Positions 22,118-32,000 of a stretch of DNA of 64,000 nucleotides are shown here, in pieces (position 1 is the first letter of the stretch; each line of letters begins with the position of its first letter). Location: contig JAMZAV010004974.1 of the NCBI GenBank assembly GCA_024449915.1, positions 1-64,000 on the forward strand. Reading direction: 5' to 3'. The notes under the pieces were generated by a model. That model was given only the letters and a program-made list of their open reading frames with translations, was not told the origin of the DNA and did no database searches. Made by a program: the position numbers and the translations under genes. Origin of the DNA: Sweltsa coloradensis (taxonomy: Eukaryota > Arthropoda > Insecta > Plecoptera > Chloroperlidae).

Positions 22118-22330
22118 GTGTGTGGCTCGTTGGTCTTGTTGTCTGCCTCGTAGATCTTGTTGTGATGGCTCGTTGGTCTGTTGTGTGGCTCGTTGGTCTT
22201 GTTGGTGTGGCTCGTTGGTCTGTTGTGTGCTCGTTGGTTGTGTTGTGTGACTCGTTGATCTTGTGTTTGTGTGGCTCGTTGGTCTTGTTGGTGGCGCGTT
22301 GGTCTGTTGGTGGCTCGTTGGTCTGTGGTA
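22118..22330 (+). repeat. Tandem array of the SINE-G tRNA-like 5' end
   Basis: About ten 17-23-bp units of the form 'ggctcgttggtcttgttg', differing by small indels, run directly into the last unit, which continues as the true head. The unit equals the 5' end plus A-box region of the tRNA-like head, so the array multiplies a candidate Pol III A box. Confidence 0.88.
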
Positions 22331-22735
22331 GCGTATCTGCTTCCCAATGCCAGGAGGTCCAGGGTTCGATTACGCTAAAGTCAGAAGTTTTTTTAACGTC
22401 TTATTGGACTCAAGTCCATCAGTTCTTGTCTTAGGAGTTTGTAAAACGGTGACTTTGGAGCCCGTCCTAGCAACGAAGCACATAATAAATTCCAGAGTTG
22501 TCTGAATCGGCCCTTGTGATTTTGGCATTGGATCCGCGGGTGTTCGCACTGTCATACCACTGATTGCTGTATTTCCTATTACAAATGTCCGATCTTTGGT
22601 TGGTTATCGCTCACTCGTCGATTGCGTCGGAGCCTACATGGTTGGCTTAGTCGCTTTGATTTACTGTCCCCCACTGAAAATCAGCTATATAACTGAGTGG
22701 GAAGACTCTAAATACAATTTATTTATTTAATCTAT
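22118..22735 (+). mobile_element. SINE-G copy 3 with expanded 5' end
   Basis: The plus-strand body (22340-22720) is complete through 'cactgaaaatcagctatata' and an 'atttatttaat' tail. Its tRNA-like head shows the anticodon-arm 'gcgtatctgcttccc' and the B box 'ggttcgattac'. Unlike other copies, the first about 20 bp of the head are repeated about ten times upstream (see the separate entry). Confidence 0.85.
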
Positions 22736-22740
22736 TTAAA

Positions 22741-22850
22741 AGCCTTGTTGATCCTGGAGTCGCCCGCCGCTGGAATCGTGTCCAACAAGTTGGGTCGGTG
22801 TTTCCTGTTTAAAATACCGGTCTGTGCTTGGAAAATGCTCGCTCGTGAGT
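22741..22850 (+). mobile_element. SINE-G body fragment, diverged
   Basis: 'gccttgttgatcctggagtc', 'tttcctgtttaaaataccgg' and 'tgctcgctcgt' follow the order of the SINE-G late body. This is the third SINE-G piece in a row. Confidence 0.55.
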
Positions 22851-23308
22851 ACTCACATTAATTTGTACAGCGCTCTGGAGAAAATGTGAAATTACATAAT
22901 GGGAAATCTTAATGCACATAGCACACACATTTTAATACAGAACAACATACAAAAATCTAAATTGCTCAATGTAATACAAGCATAAAGTCGACGCACCGAT
23001 GCGTGCTCCAGATGCGTTTATGACCTTCTCTCATCCTTATGTCGTCGTTCAGGGAATAGAATTAGTCTGCCACGTCTGACTCCACACATCATAATATGAT
23101 GTTGACATATTATGTCAACAGAATGTACCAAATGTGATGCCTTGCGCACACAACTTGGCCCCTCTCAATCATATTACAGACAAGTTTTATCAACAAAACA
23201 AACTTTCTGAATAACACATTATTTAATTCAACGATTATTTCCACAATATCTACCAACATCACCTTTATCATTTACTTTCCTTCCATTCTTACCTCCCCAT
23301 GCATTGCA
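22851..23308. other. Unassigned; includes an R1 C-type segment
   Basis: 'aaatgtgatgccttgcgcac' at about 23131 also occurs at about 28236 and, diverged, at 49905, between R1 A and B parts, so this belongs to the R1 interior. The rest is unassigned. Confidence 0.5.
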
Positions 23309-23530
23309 TTGGCGCTTTATGACCTAACGGTTGACGCATCCTTCCAAATAAACCAACAAAAACAACTATTATTACACAATCATCTTTATCACTTTTCCTT
23401 TTTCTTTTTAAACTTGGAAATGATTCAATCAAACAGCAAACACGTTACAAACTCATTTTTATTTACTTTCAATATCAAATGCGGTGCAATTGACCTACCC
23501 GGTTGAAGCGCCCTAGCGTCTCACGTCGTC
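23309..23530 (+). repeat. R1 repeat, A tail plus C plus B
   Basis: The A-tail motif ('tatgacctaacggttgacgc'), about 130 bp of AT-rich C and a complete B end lie within 220 bp. A clear example of the shared motif occurring twice in one element. Confidence 0.8.
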
Positions 23531-23794
23531 GTCATTACTGATGACTATCCCTCTGTATCACTTCATCAGAACATGATGCAATATTTTGTCACTTCACAAA
23601 TTCTACTATTTAACATTTTGTGCTAATTTTATGATTTGATAAACCAAATTTGAAGCTCATAAATACATATCAATTTTCAATTAAATATCAAATTTTTATA
23701 TTTGCATCTTTAACATATTCCTTTTTTTATTAACTGATGGACATTAATACCATCATCCAATACATAACAAACTCATGTTTGTTAACTTACAATA

Positions 23795-24020
23795 TCACAT
23801 GCGGCGCAATATGTAACCGGATGAACTAGAGGCTAGCTGTGGCTCCCCCCTTCACGTCCTCCCCTAAGACGACGACAGTGACAGACAACAAGACGATGAC
23901 GACCACGACGCGAGACCCCCGCCATGTTGTGACTGGATCTGTCAAGCATGGGTCTGTCCTCCTTATTCTCCTAGAGAGGCGCATTATGACCCAACGGTCG
24001 ACGCGCCGTTACCAACAAAA
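23795..24020 (+). repeat. R1 repeat pieces: truncated B joined to A
   Basis: 'cacatgcggcgcaatatg' breaks off and joins part A at 'gaactagaggctagctgtgg'. The GAC-rich zone and tail ('acggtcgacgcgccgtta') follow. Confidence 0.65.
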
Positions 24021-24189
24021 CCCATACATAGTTGGTTATGTCCACGTTTGCAACTTATATTTTCTTCCTCCAGCCTCTCGACTCCCCACTTCAGAGAAGG
24101 TTGTATCGTCCTGAATTGTAATCAGCCACACACGGATATTTATTACATTGAGAGCAAGTTGTTTTGAACTTGCGATGTTCCTTTGAAGA

Positions 24190-24450
24190 TCGTATAAGGC
24201 AAGGAAAGAGATAAAATCCATCTCTCAAAAGTCAGTTAGCAATCAGATGAGTACTACTCACTAAAACTAGAGGCGAGCTCTGGTAATCGTCAGCTTCCCA
24301 GCGTCGCGACGTTGATTTCAATCTAGATCCCGTTCCATAAAACAATCTAATCATTAAACACGCTATTAACTCATTTCATCAACTTTCATTATCACAAGCG
24401 GCGCCATATGACCTAACCGGTTGAAGCGCCCTAGTTTCTCACGTGGTCGT
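24190..24450 (+). repeat. R1 repeat pieces: A fragment, C and B
   Basis: The mid-A segment ('ggcaaggaaagagataaaat' to 'gaggcgagctctggtaatcg') is followed by C ('aactcatttcatcaacttt') and a B end with 'gacctaaccggttgaagcgc'. Confidence 0.7.
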
Positions 24451-24683
24451 AGTCTCTTCCCACGCGGACGCCTAGGCTACAGACACCATGCTTCCCGCGT
24501 GCATGTGTGTTCTACCTTCATAGTCCCCGTTCACATCGCGTCGTTGCACTTCTTTATTATCCCTCGCTTCTGGTGCCCAAAACATGTAAGATTTCTTGTG
24601 TAGATGACATGAACTGTACACCATTTAATTTCGTTAATAAACACACAGTAAAACTGATGTGTACTATTATTATTATTACAACG

Positions 24684-25034
24684 ATGACACGTCAAGAAAA
24701 ATACATCACGACTTATCTGTCGCTCGACCTGGCTAGCAGCGAAGATGCCGGAAGTAGGATGTACTTAACCGGATATAGTCAACACAACGTACAAGGTTAC
24801 TTCGTAAATTTATTCAAAGTTATGTGATCAAAAACAATAAATATTACAGGTTTTAAGGTGCTCGAAGTCATTGGCAACGAAGGTAAGAAAGGTGATAAAA
24901 CCGACATAGTTTTCAGGGGCACATGTGTACTTGGCCGTGTCATGTTTGATGTTGTGCTAGAACAAGATTCAAGTAATGTGAGCTGGCAGTTTATCGTTCG
25001 ATCATATCTTGCTTGCATGCTCACTCAAATGTGA
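24684..25034 (+). pseudogene. Protein-like frame of unknown family with one internal TGA
   Basis: The ATG at 24684 opens a frame to TGA at 24825-24827. The same frame stays open from 24828 to a second TGA at 25032-25034. The halves look like one protein of about 115 residues: the first contains 'DLASSEDAGSRMYLTGYSQH' and 'VQGYFVNLFKV', the second 'GFKVLEVIGNEGKKGDKTDI' and 'LGRVMFDVVLEQDSSNVSWQ'. Composition is balanced and unlike the AT-rich or Asp-rich chance frames elsewhere. The frame runs open upstream to 24507 but the earlier part looks unlike protein. A GT...AG of about 31 bp around the stop would change frame, so an intron does not remove it. Options: nonsense-mutated relic, consensus error, or recoded TGA. 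No family recognised. Confidence 0.4.
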
Positions 25035-25395
25035 AAGCTAAACTTTTAAGATAGTTTTGCCAATTAGGTATTATTAGTCAAATGCACGTGCAGTGCGTAG
25101 CGTTCGCGCAATCCTATTTATATACGCGCCGAGAACCGCACCCTCCACCATTGGTTTGGTGGAGGTGCCGGGTAGGAACATTAAAACATCTACATGTGAA
25201 TGTTGTTAAGAAATAAAATTTAATTCCTTGGTCCTAGGACTACCGATTCACCTTCTTTGTATGATATTATGTTTGTCCATAAAGACAAAGCATCGTACAG
25301 GTCCCACTTCTGCGTTGATTTGGCTGCTGAGCCGCTCAGAGGTGGTTTCGTGATAGCCTCCGTTCTCGGGTGTAGCTCGCTGAACAAAACATTCT
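25035..25395. other. Unassigned, with a 9-bp hairpin
   Basis: 'cctccacca' and 'tggtggagg' (about 25142-25165) form a perfect stem. A TATA-like 'tatttatatacgcg' precedes it (about 25113) and 'aaataaaattt' follows (about 25210). 'tttggtggaggtgccgggt' recurs at about 34412. Confidence 0.4.
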
Positions 25396-27125
25396 TGAGT
25401 GACCATGTCTGTGTCCCGTGGCTGGTTCTGACCAGCATGAACACCTCCTCCCCATAATCTCTAGAAGATTTGATAGAGTGGAGCATTATGACCTAACTGT
25501 TGACGCGCCCTAAATCTTAATAAACTCAACTTTAGAAGACGACTACCATGAAAACACAAATGATGACAAAGACGATGACAACCACCGAGTGATTACCCCC
25601 CTTTCCTTCCCCCTCCCCATACGGTGGCTTGTTCTGACCAGCAATAGGACTTAAACTACCAATTAAATATAGGTGTCATATTAAATGATAAGTTACATAA
25701 AACAATAGCGCACTATTTTCTTGTGCGGCGAACCACAAACGCGTTATTCGGCGCAGCCGCGTTGGAAAATAATGTTCAGTATTTAACAGGCGGTGGATAA
25801 TGCATTGTTGATGAAACAACATCCAACGCCATCTTTGGTTGTGTTCCGCAAAGACGACCAGAACGACCAGTATGCGACCAATGAAATTTAAGTAAACACA
25901 ATTTGCACCAATGATAGATCAGATTTGCAAGGAACGTGTGCGATGCGTAGTTGTTTCGATTGTTGTGGTCGAGACCAAGAAGCCCAGAGTTTTATTCCGG
26001 TCGTGGGCAGGTCTTTGAGGAAAGCGCGGTTATTTCAAATTATATCATTGAAAATCATGGAATTATGTCCACTACCGAGAATGTTTCTGTAATTCACATG
26101 GGTACACAATAAATTAATCATTCATTCATTCAAATCATTAATTTATTTAGTAAAATGATATGATTTATGTAATATTTTAACGAGATATCACAATTTTCAT
26201 AAAACACGGCCTTGTAGAAGCACGCACCATTCCATAGCCAAGGCAGTCCCCAACAATCAGACGTTGAGTGAAACAATGAAAATAACAATCCCCAGTCCGA
26301 GCCCAAATGGTCGACCGGTCGCCTTTACGGAACACAACCTTAGTCTGTCTTGTTTGCATTTCGCACTTACCAAGACGTGTTTTATTTCTCTGGACTAAAT
26401 TACATTTCATTTTGTAATTCGGGAAGAAGATTTAATCAATATTAGTGTTGGTTACAAACGAAGAAGTTCTGTCTACGTTTGAATGAGGTTTGTTGGGCGT
26501 GATTTCTTAGAGATGAGTAATACACAATTGATTTGGTCATCGTGTAGTCGTCTAGACCTGGGCCCTTCGCTGGTTGGTTTTATCATCGGGCCGACAATAG
26601 GCCCAATTCAGCAAACCATACTTGGGTTTAGCAGTGTTTTTACTTTTTCTAGCAACTCTAGGGATTTCAAAACCCAAACACCAACATCTTACCCACGTTT
26701 AAACCTCTTTAGCGGGGACAAGATTGCCCTAGGGGGTGACACAATATGTGACTTTTATGTCTTGCGCCCTCCAAAACTCCAGCTTAAGTCAACCATATGA
26801 GAAAACTGTTTTTCTTACGACCACAGCGCCCAACATATTACATTTTAGGAAAAAACGTACCACGATGTGAGAAAATGGGGAGAGAGAGAGTCGGGAAAGG
26901 GGGGGTGGGTGACCCCCCTTCCTGACCCCCCTTCACCCGTGGTTGGTTTCTGACCAGCATGGGATTTTCTTCCTCATATCCTCTAAGCCACTGTGGCGTT
27001 TTATCACCTGCGGTGGAAGCGTCATTAACCAAATAAAGAAACGAAACGAAACTCTCCCAAACATAGAAGAAGTCGCAGTGACAAACTATTAAATTTCTCA
27101 TCCGAAGTAATTTGTTGAACCAAAA
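25395..27125 (+). repeat. Duplicated block, copy 2 (with R1 A ends)
   Basis: An R1 hairpin and tail piece (25415-25510) leads into the block shared with 17436-18985. Copy 2 keeps a 500-bp internal segment (25842-26338) absent from copy 1 and lacks copy 1's 460-bp extra segment. Around 26870-26990 it contains another R1 A-type zone ('ctgaccagcatgggatttt'). No frame is conserved between both copies. Confidence 0.8.
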
Positions 27126-27212
27126 ATAAACTCACAAATACGCGGGAAAAAATTGATGAAGGAGAAATGAAAAATTTTTAGTTTATGGTTCAAAAGTGAG
27201 TGAATGTACCGT

Positions 27213-27693
27213 TTCTCCGTCTGAGCCTAGTTCTAGAATTGGCCCAAGCATGGCTATGCTAATCGTATCATGGGATTCAACGTCGCAAACTCAGCTAGTA
27301 AGCAGGGGGTACATTACTCCCCGAAACTAAGCGAACCTGGTAATCGTCGTTTGGGGACACCCTCTCCCCTTTCCTTGACGAACCTTCCCGACGACGACGA
27401 CCGCAGCATGAGAATCCTCCTTTCCTTCCCCTACCCGTGTCTGGTTCTGACAATCGTGGGCCCCTTCTCTTCCATATCCCCGGGCTACAGTGGCGCATAA
27501 TGACATAACGGTTGACGCGCCCTTTATTCAATAATTATTCCAAACTCTTAAAATGTGGTCGATTCATTTGACTTTCAATTCAAATTAACAATTTTTCTTT
27601 TACCATCACTATCATATCTTATAAATCTTACATTATCTCTGGCGGGCAATATATGACCTAACCAGTTCAGGCGCCCTTGTTCTCACGTCCGTC
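27213..27693 (+). repeat. R1 repeat, near full length (A-C-B)
   Basis: A runs from 'ccgtctgagcctagttct' to 'acggttgacgcgcccttta', C is about 100 bp, and the B end is at 27640-27693 ('gcgggcaatatatgacctaa' to 'ctcacgtccgtc'). About 480 bp. Confidence 0.75.
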
Positions 27694-27769
27694 TTAAAAG
27701 GTCCCTTCTCGAAGATGATGTGTAGATATCTGGACCTGCCCTTGTTCCTGATTGGGAATGAACCCCCTC

Positions 27770-27985
27770 CTCGGGACTCGACTTTTGTACTCACTGGTGC
27801 CACCTACTTTCAAAGTCCTCCCCTTGCTTGTGGCTGGTTCTGACCAGCCCAAGCCTGCCCACCCCGCGTCTCCCCTTGTCAACACTTACGTTTATTCCCC
27901 TTAAGAAAAAATAGTTATTAACTTATAAACTAACAAATAAACTACATAAGCACAGGAGGCGCAATATGACCTTCGGTTGATTGAA
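27770..27985 (+). repeat. R1 repeat pieces: A hairpin zone and truncated B
   Basis: 'tgtggctggttctgaccagc' (about 27829), then C-like DNA and a B start ('cacaggaggcgcaatatga') that breaks off. Confidence 0.6.
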
Positions 27986-28059
27986 TAAACATGAACATAC
28001 AACACAACAATACTCAAACAAAAATGGGAAAACTATGAAAATAAACATTACAAAATAAT

Positions 28060-28526
28060 GACAAAAGAACAAGACGTCCACTTAGTTAAAGCCTCTATCC
28101 CCCCCCTCCACTTCCCAATTTATGGCTGGTGTTGACCAGCATGGGCCCCTCCTTCCTGTATCTCCTAGGTTAAAGTGGCACATTATGACCTAGCGGTTCC
28201 CGCGCCCTTAATCCAAATAAATAAATAAACAAACAAATGTGATGCCTTGCGCACGAAGTTTGATCTCTCTCGACCATATGTAGTTCGTCAATGAAATTTC
28301 AACGGAAACAAACTTTTTAGTCTCTAATACGATGTGGTTTGTACAACCAAATTTAATTTACATCATTAAATTATATATTATGTATATAATTTTTTTTTAA
28401 TTATTATTATTGTTATCAGAAACAAAACACTTAAAACACAACGACGATCTTGATAGATAACTCACATAATCTAATGCGACGCAATATGACCAACCCAGTT
28501 GAAGCGCCCTAGCTGCTCACGTCGTA
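28060..28526 (+). repeat. R1 repeat: A 3' half, complete C, B; unoccupied site
   Basis: It contains the A hairpin ('gctggtgttgaccagc'), the A tail, C with 'aaatgtgatgccttgcgcac' and 'tctaatacgatgtggtttgt', and a B end (28473-28526). The C part aligns with both flanks of the Harbinger-like element at 41878-45474, so it shows the same family without that insertion. Confidence 0.8.
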
Positions 28527-29057
28527 GTGAGAAGGTATGAATCTTATGAATATGAGTCTAACGTGCATTTTACACTTAGGCTAGGGTTGACGAACCCTTC
28601 AACCAAAAAATAATTATTTAGATTTGAGGTTTGTTTTCAGGGTTTAAATACCATCGCTAAGATTTTGACTCACATTGTACTAAGTCCATCTGGTTGTTAA
28701 AATGGTAATGGTAGCAATACAATTTATCACGTATGCGAAGACACTTCAACTGCGTGGTTTGTTCTCACAAACATGTTTAGGATTGATTATTACTCACCTA
28801 ATGCCTCAAGTGATTCGGGTTTGAACTGGCGTCGATAAAGAATCGATCAAATACTTGAATTAACAAAAACTTTACCCAAATAAACGTAAACTGAGTTGAC
28901 GCGCCCTTGATCAAATCTAACCAAAATATATTATGATCACTATCATCTATCATTTTCGTTACTTTTATCATCTTAGAAAACCAAATAAAAAACAATTTTC
29001 CATAACAAAATACGAATAATTTACTTTAAAAAAAAACAGGCAGTTCAATATAAGCTT
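28527..29057. other. Unassigned sequence
   Basis: Partly shared with the flank after the R1 copy at 45698 ('aatatgagtct', 'gttaaaatggtaa'), so an older repeat may extend beyond the R1 terminus here. No gene. Confidence 0.45.
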
Positions 29058-29276
29058 CCCAGCGGTGAAGCCGAGGTCGTTCAACCGGTTCCCACTCGAA
29101 CACCGAAGTTAAGCAGCCTTCGGGCGTGGTCAGGGGTGGAGTGGGTGACCGCTCTGCCCTGAAGCTCACGTATACCGCTGGTTAGAGCAGATGGAGGGTT
29201 CGAGAGCTAGTGTAACGGCTTCGTTCTCCTCGACGTCTGCTCGTCAGTCCGGGTTAGTGGAGGAACCAATATGCCC
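29058..29276 (+). mobile_element. 5S rRNA-derived SINE, copy 2, 5' half
   Basis: 5S-like head ('accggttcccactcgaacac', 'gaagttaagcagc', 'agtgggtgaccgctctg') followed by the body up to 'gaggaaccaatatgccc', where the Ty3 element interrupts it. It continues at 33919. Confidence 0.8.
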
Positions 29277-29482
29277 TGTGAAGGGTTCTGATGTGTAGAA
29301 TGATTGAGGATTAAAGACGAGGCAACATTACAAAGCAAGGTGTGTTTATTGACTGGTCTGCCCTAGGCCTTGCCAGATGCACGGCCTCTCTCTACAACTC
29401 CAGGCGGAAGGACACCTTACAAGGCGGTGCCTTTATAATGTACACACAATGCACAGGCGGTGTACATATGACATCTGTCACA
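29277..29482 (-). repeat. 3' LTR of the Ty3 element
   Basis: 206 bp, reading 'tgtgacagatgtcatatg' at its start on the minus strand and 'acccttcaca' at its end. 'cctttataatgtacac' or its complement gives a TATA-like segment. It differs from the other LTR by an A/G and a G/A. Confidence 0.95.
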
Positions 29483-29493
29483 TCTCCCTTTTT
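29483..29493 (-). other. Polypurine tract of the Ty3 element
   Basis: On the minus strand 'aaaaagggaga' lies directly against the 3' LTR. This is the expected primer site for plus-strand DNA synthesis. Confidence 0.85.
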
Positions 29494-29626
29494 CACCAGA
29501 ACAACAGTAGTTTAATATTACCTAATTATTATAATTCTTAAATGTTATTATTCATTAACAAAACAACAAAAGTTATACAAAACATAGTTATTATAATTAT
29601 TAATTAACAAAACAACTGAAATTAAA

Positions 29627-30574
29627 TTAATGCTCAAACTTCTTGGGCTTTCTGATCTCTCTACCAGCTCGTGTAACATAGCCTTTATTACTAGTAGTAC
29701 TAGTAGTATTAGGGATTGTAGTAGTGGCTCTATTAGTGCTATCTTGAGCAGAAGAAGTAGATGGTTTAACTGTTTCACCTTCTTCCTCATCCCTAATTAT
29801 TAAAGGCTCATGTAGTGACTTTCTCAAATGGGACGAGTTACGTCTTACCACATTACCTTTATTATTTATCACATTGTATGACCTCGGTGATTCATGTTTT
29901 TCAATTACCTTTCCTGCTTCCCACTGTTTGTTATTAACATTTCTAATTACTATGTTGTCACCTGGCTGAAAATCAGGTCTATTGATAGCGGACTTATCAT
30001 AAGTAAATTTTTTGACAATTTGTTTACTTATTAACACAGGTTTGACATTTAAAGATTTAACAATAGGTAATTTAGTTCGGGTCATTCTTGACATTAATAT
30101 CTGAGTAGGAGAAACATTCATTCCTGAAACAGGTAAGTTTCGATACTCTAAAAGAGCAGTGTACAAGTCAGTGTTGTCATGATCGGTCTTTTTGAGGATT
30201 GACTTTGCTATACCCACAGCTTTTTCCGCAAGTCCGTTTGACTTTGGGTATAATGGGCTTGACGTCACGATTTCAAAACACCAATTTCTTGCAAACTCTC
30301 TACACTTATAACTATTGAATGGCATATTATCACAAATTAGTTTTGAAGGGATGCCATGTACACTGAAAATTTTCTTCAATTTTCTAATGATTTCACTTGA
30401 GGTTTTATTTTTAATTTGAACTATATCCAACCACTTGGAAAAGTAATCCATTAAAGCAAAATAACTTTTCCCTTTGTAGTCAAATATGTCTATAGCTATT
30501 TTTTCGAACGGTAGATTGGGAACTTCATGTGGTATGAGCTTTTCTTTAATGTTTTGCTCTCTTAAATGTTTCAC
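29627..30574 (-). CDS. Ty3 pol, integrase core and C-terminal tail
   Basis: 315 codons. The DDE integrase core is complete: Asp at residue 29 (in 'IAIDIFDYKG'), Asp at 82 ('LICDN') and Glu at 117 ('NGLAEKAV'), with about 34 residues between the last two, close to the family norm. A C-terminal DNA-binding-type region ('DFQPGDNIVIRN', about residue 200) and a Ser/Thr-rich tail follow. It overlaps the preceding frame by about 28 bp, and a single frame change separates this core from its zinc-binding N-terminus in 30546-31529. The product would insert the element's cDNA in the nucleus. Confidence 0.93.
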   Translation of the reverse strand: MKHLREQNIKEKLIPHEVPNLPFEKIAIDIFDYKGKSYFALMDYFSKWLDIVQIKNKTSSEIIRKLKKIFSVHGIPSKLICDNMPFNSYKCREFARNWCFEIVTSSPLYPKSNGLAEKAVGIAKSILKKTDHDNTDLYTALLEYRNLPVSGMNVSPTQILMSRMTRTKLPIVKSLNVKPVLISKQIVKKFTYDKSAINRPDFQPGDNIVIRNVNNKQWEAGKVIEKHESPRSYNVINNKGNVVRRNSSHLRKSLHEPLIIRDEEEGETVKPSTSSAQDSTNRATTTIPNTTSTTSNKGYVTRAGREIRKPKKFEH

Positions 30575-31529
30575 ATACTTTACATTTTTCTATGTAGTTA
30601 TCTACATCAATGCTAAGAGTAGGCCAATAGAACAGTTGTCTTAACCTACTTTTGGTTTTCTCAATGCCAAAATGAGGTTGATGTGCTATTTTCATCATTT
30701 CTAACCTTAAACATGTAGGTACAACTATTTTATTGTTCATAAATAGCATTCCGTTATGAAAGTGAACATCATCTTTGTTTCCCCAGTATAATTTTACATT
30801 TTCGCTAACTTCTAGCTTTGAATTAGGCCATCCACTCAATGAATACTGGACTATGTCATTTAAACTAGCATCATTTTCTGTTGCTTCTTGAAACTGAGCT
30901 ATCCTCGTTTCACTCATAGCTACTTCCGTGTCTAGACTATGAACCATGTCACATAAGTAATCATCATTAGTTTCATTTTCATTTATAGGCAAATAAGAAC
31001 GAGATAATAGATCGGCAATGATCATCTTTTTACCTGGTAGATACTCAACATTCAACTTATACTTAAGCAATCTAAGTTTTAATCTTTGCAACCGGGGAGT
31101 TATCTTATGTACGTCTTTGGTAATGATCGACACAATAGGTTTATGGTCGGTCTGCACTGTAACTTGTTTACCATACACGAATTGATGAAACTTGTCAAAG
31201 GCAAAGCATATCGCAATGAATTCCTTTTCTATTTGAGGAAAACGTTTTGGAGCATCTGTCAAACTTTTAGATACAAATGACACTGGTTGACAATTTTGTA
31301 GAAGACAAGCTCCTAGCCCATTTTGTGAGGCATCAGCTTGTATTACTATTGGCAGTTTAGAATCAAACAACCTTAACGTTGGTGCTTTTGACAATTTATC
31401 CTTTAGCACATTGAATGCTTTCGAATGTTCAGGACCCCATAGCCACAAAACATTCTTTTTAGTGAGATTTCTTAGTGGACTACTTATCTCAGATACGTTT
31501 GGTATGAACCTAGACAAATAGTTAATCAT
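30546..31529 (-). CDS. Ty3 pol, RT thumb, RNase H and integrase zinc finger
   Basis: 327 codons. It opens in the RT connection ('MINYLSRFIPNVSEISSPLR'), then RNase H with 'QADASQNGLGACL' (catalytic Asp, about residue 67) and 'TDHKP' (about 127), and a linker. It ends in the integrase HHCC finger: 'HQPHFG' (HX3H) and 'CKVC' (CX2C) near residues 286-320. RNase H removes the RNA strand after reverse transcription. The frame is joined to its neighbours by frame changes on both sides. Confidence 0.93.
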   Translation of the reverse strand: MINYLSRFIPNVSEISSPLRNLTKKNVLWLWGPEHSKAFNVLKDKLSKAPTLRLFDSKLPIVIQADASQNGLGACLLQNCQPVSFVSKSLTDAPKRFPQIEKEFIAICFAFDKFHQFVYGKQVTVQTDHKPIVSIITKDVHKITPRLQRLKLRLLKYKLNVEYLPGKKMIIADLLSRSYLPINENETNDDYLCDMVHSLDTEVAMSETRIAQFQEATENDASLNDIVQYSLSGWPNSKLEVSENVKLYWGNKDDVHFHNGMLFMNNKIVVPTCLRLEMMKIAHQPHFGIEKTKSRLRQLFYWPTLSIDVDNYIEKCKVCETFKRAKH

Positions 31530-31800
31530 TCCTAAGAATTTTAATAATTCTTGCTTACTGCTGGGCTCACTTAGTTTTCACAATCGTTTCAACTTGCAAA
31601 GGATCGTGTTTTACTCCATGTTCATTAAATATGAACCCTACATACTTAACTTCTTTGACTTTATACTGTTGTTTTTCACGGTTAAACTTAACGTTATATT
31701 TTCTAGCCCTTTCTGTTACCTTTTCCATGATTAAGTCATGTTCTTCCTCATCACTGGCTCCAATGATAAAATCATCAAAATATACATGAACATTATCTAT
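31530..31800 (-). pseudogene. Ty3 pol, RT catalytic YFDD segment in a separate frame
   Basis: Between the two longer frames, a third frame encodes 'DNVHVYFDDFIIGASDEEEH', with the RT active-site YFDD at 31771-31782, followed by the start of the thumb ('VKYVGFIFNEHGVKHDP'). It reaches a stop near 31575. So the polymerase active-site residues are present, but not in frame with either neighbour. Confidence 0.88.
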
Positions 31801-32000
31801 ATCACCAAATATTTTTGTGTTAAGTCTTTGAAAACTTCCGGCAAAGTCGACAAACCAAATGGAAGCCTTAGGAATTTATATTTACCTAGGGGGCTTATGA
31901 ATGTAGTCAAGTCAGAACTATTAGAAGTTAACTTTACGTGGTGAAAACCATTTTTCATGTCAATGACAGTGAAAATTTTCTTACCCGTGAGTTTGCACAC
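31797..32000 (-). pseudogene. Ty3 pol, RT palm segment
   Basis: 'FTVIDMKNGFHHVKL' carries the first catalytic Asp of the RT, and 'KFLRLPFGLSTLPEVF' the next conserved block. It is in a different frame from the gag-protease ORF (break near 31990) and from the YFDD segment (break near 31795). Confidence 0.9.

Noticed and set aside
22105..22347. 80-codon minus-strand frame rich in Gln, Arg and Thr
   Set aside because: Translation of the tandem array of the SINE 5' end.
24819..24849. A 31-bp GT...AG intron that would remove the in-frame TGA
   Set aside because: Removing it changes the reading frame of the downstream part, which is open only in the unspliced frame, and the length is far below usual animal introns.
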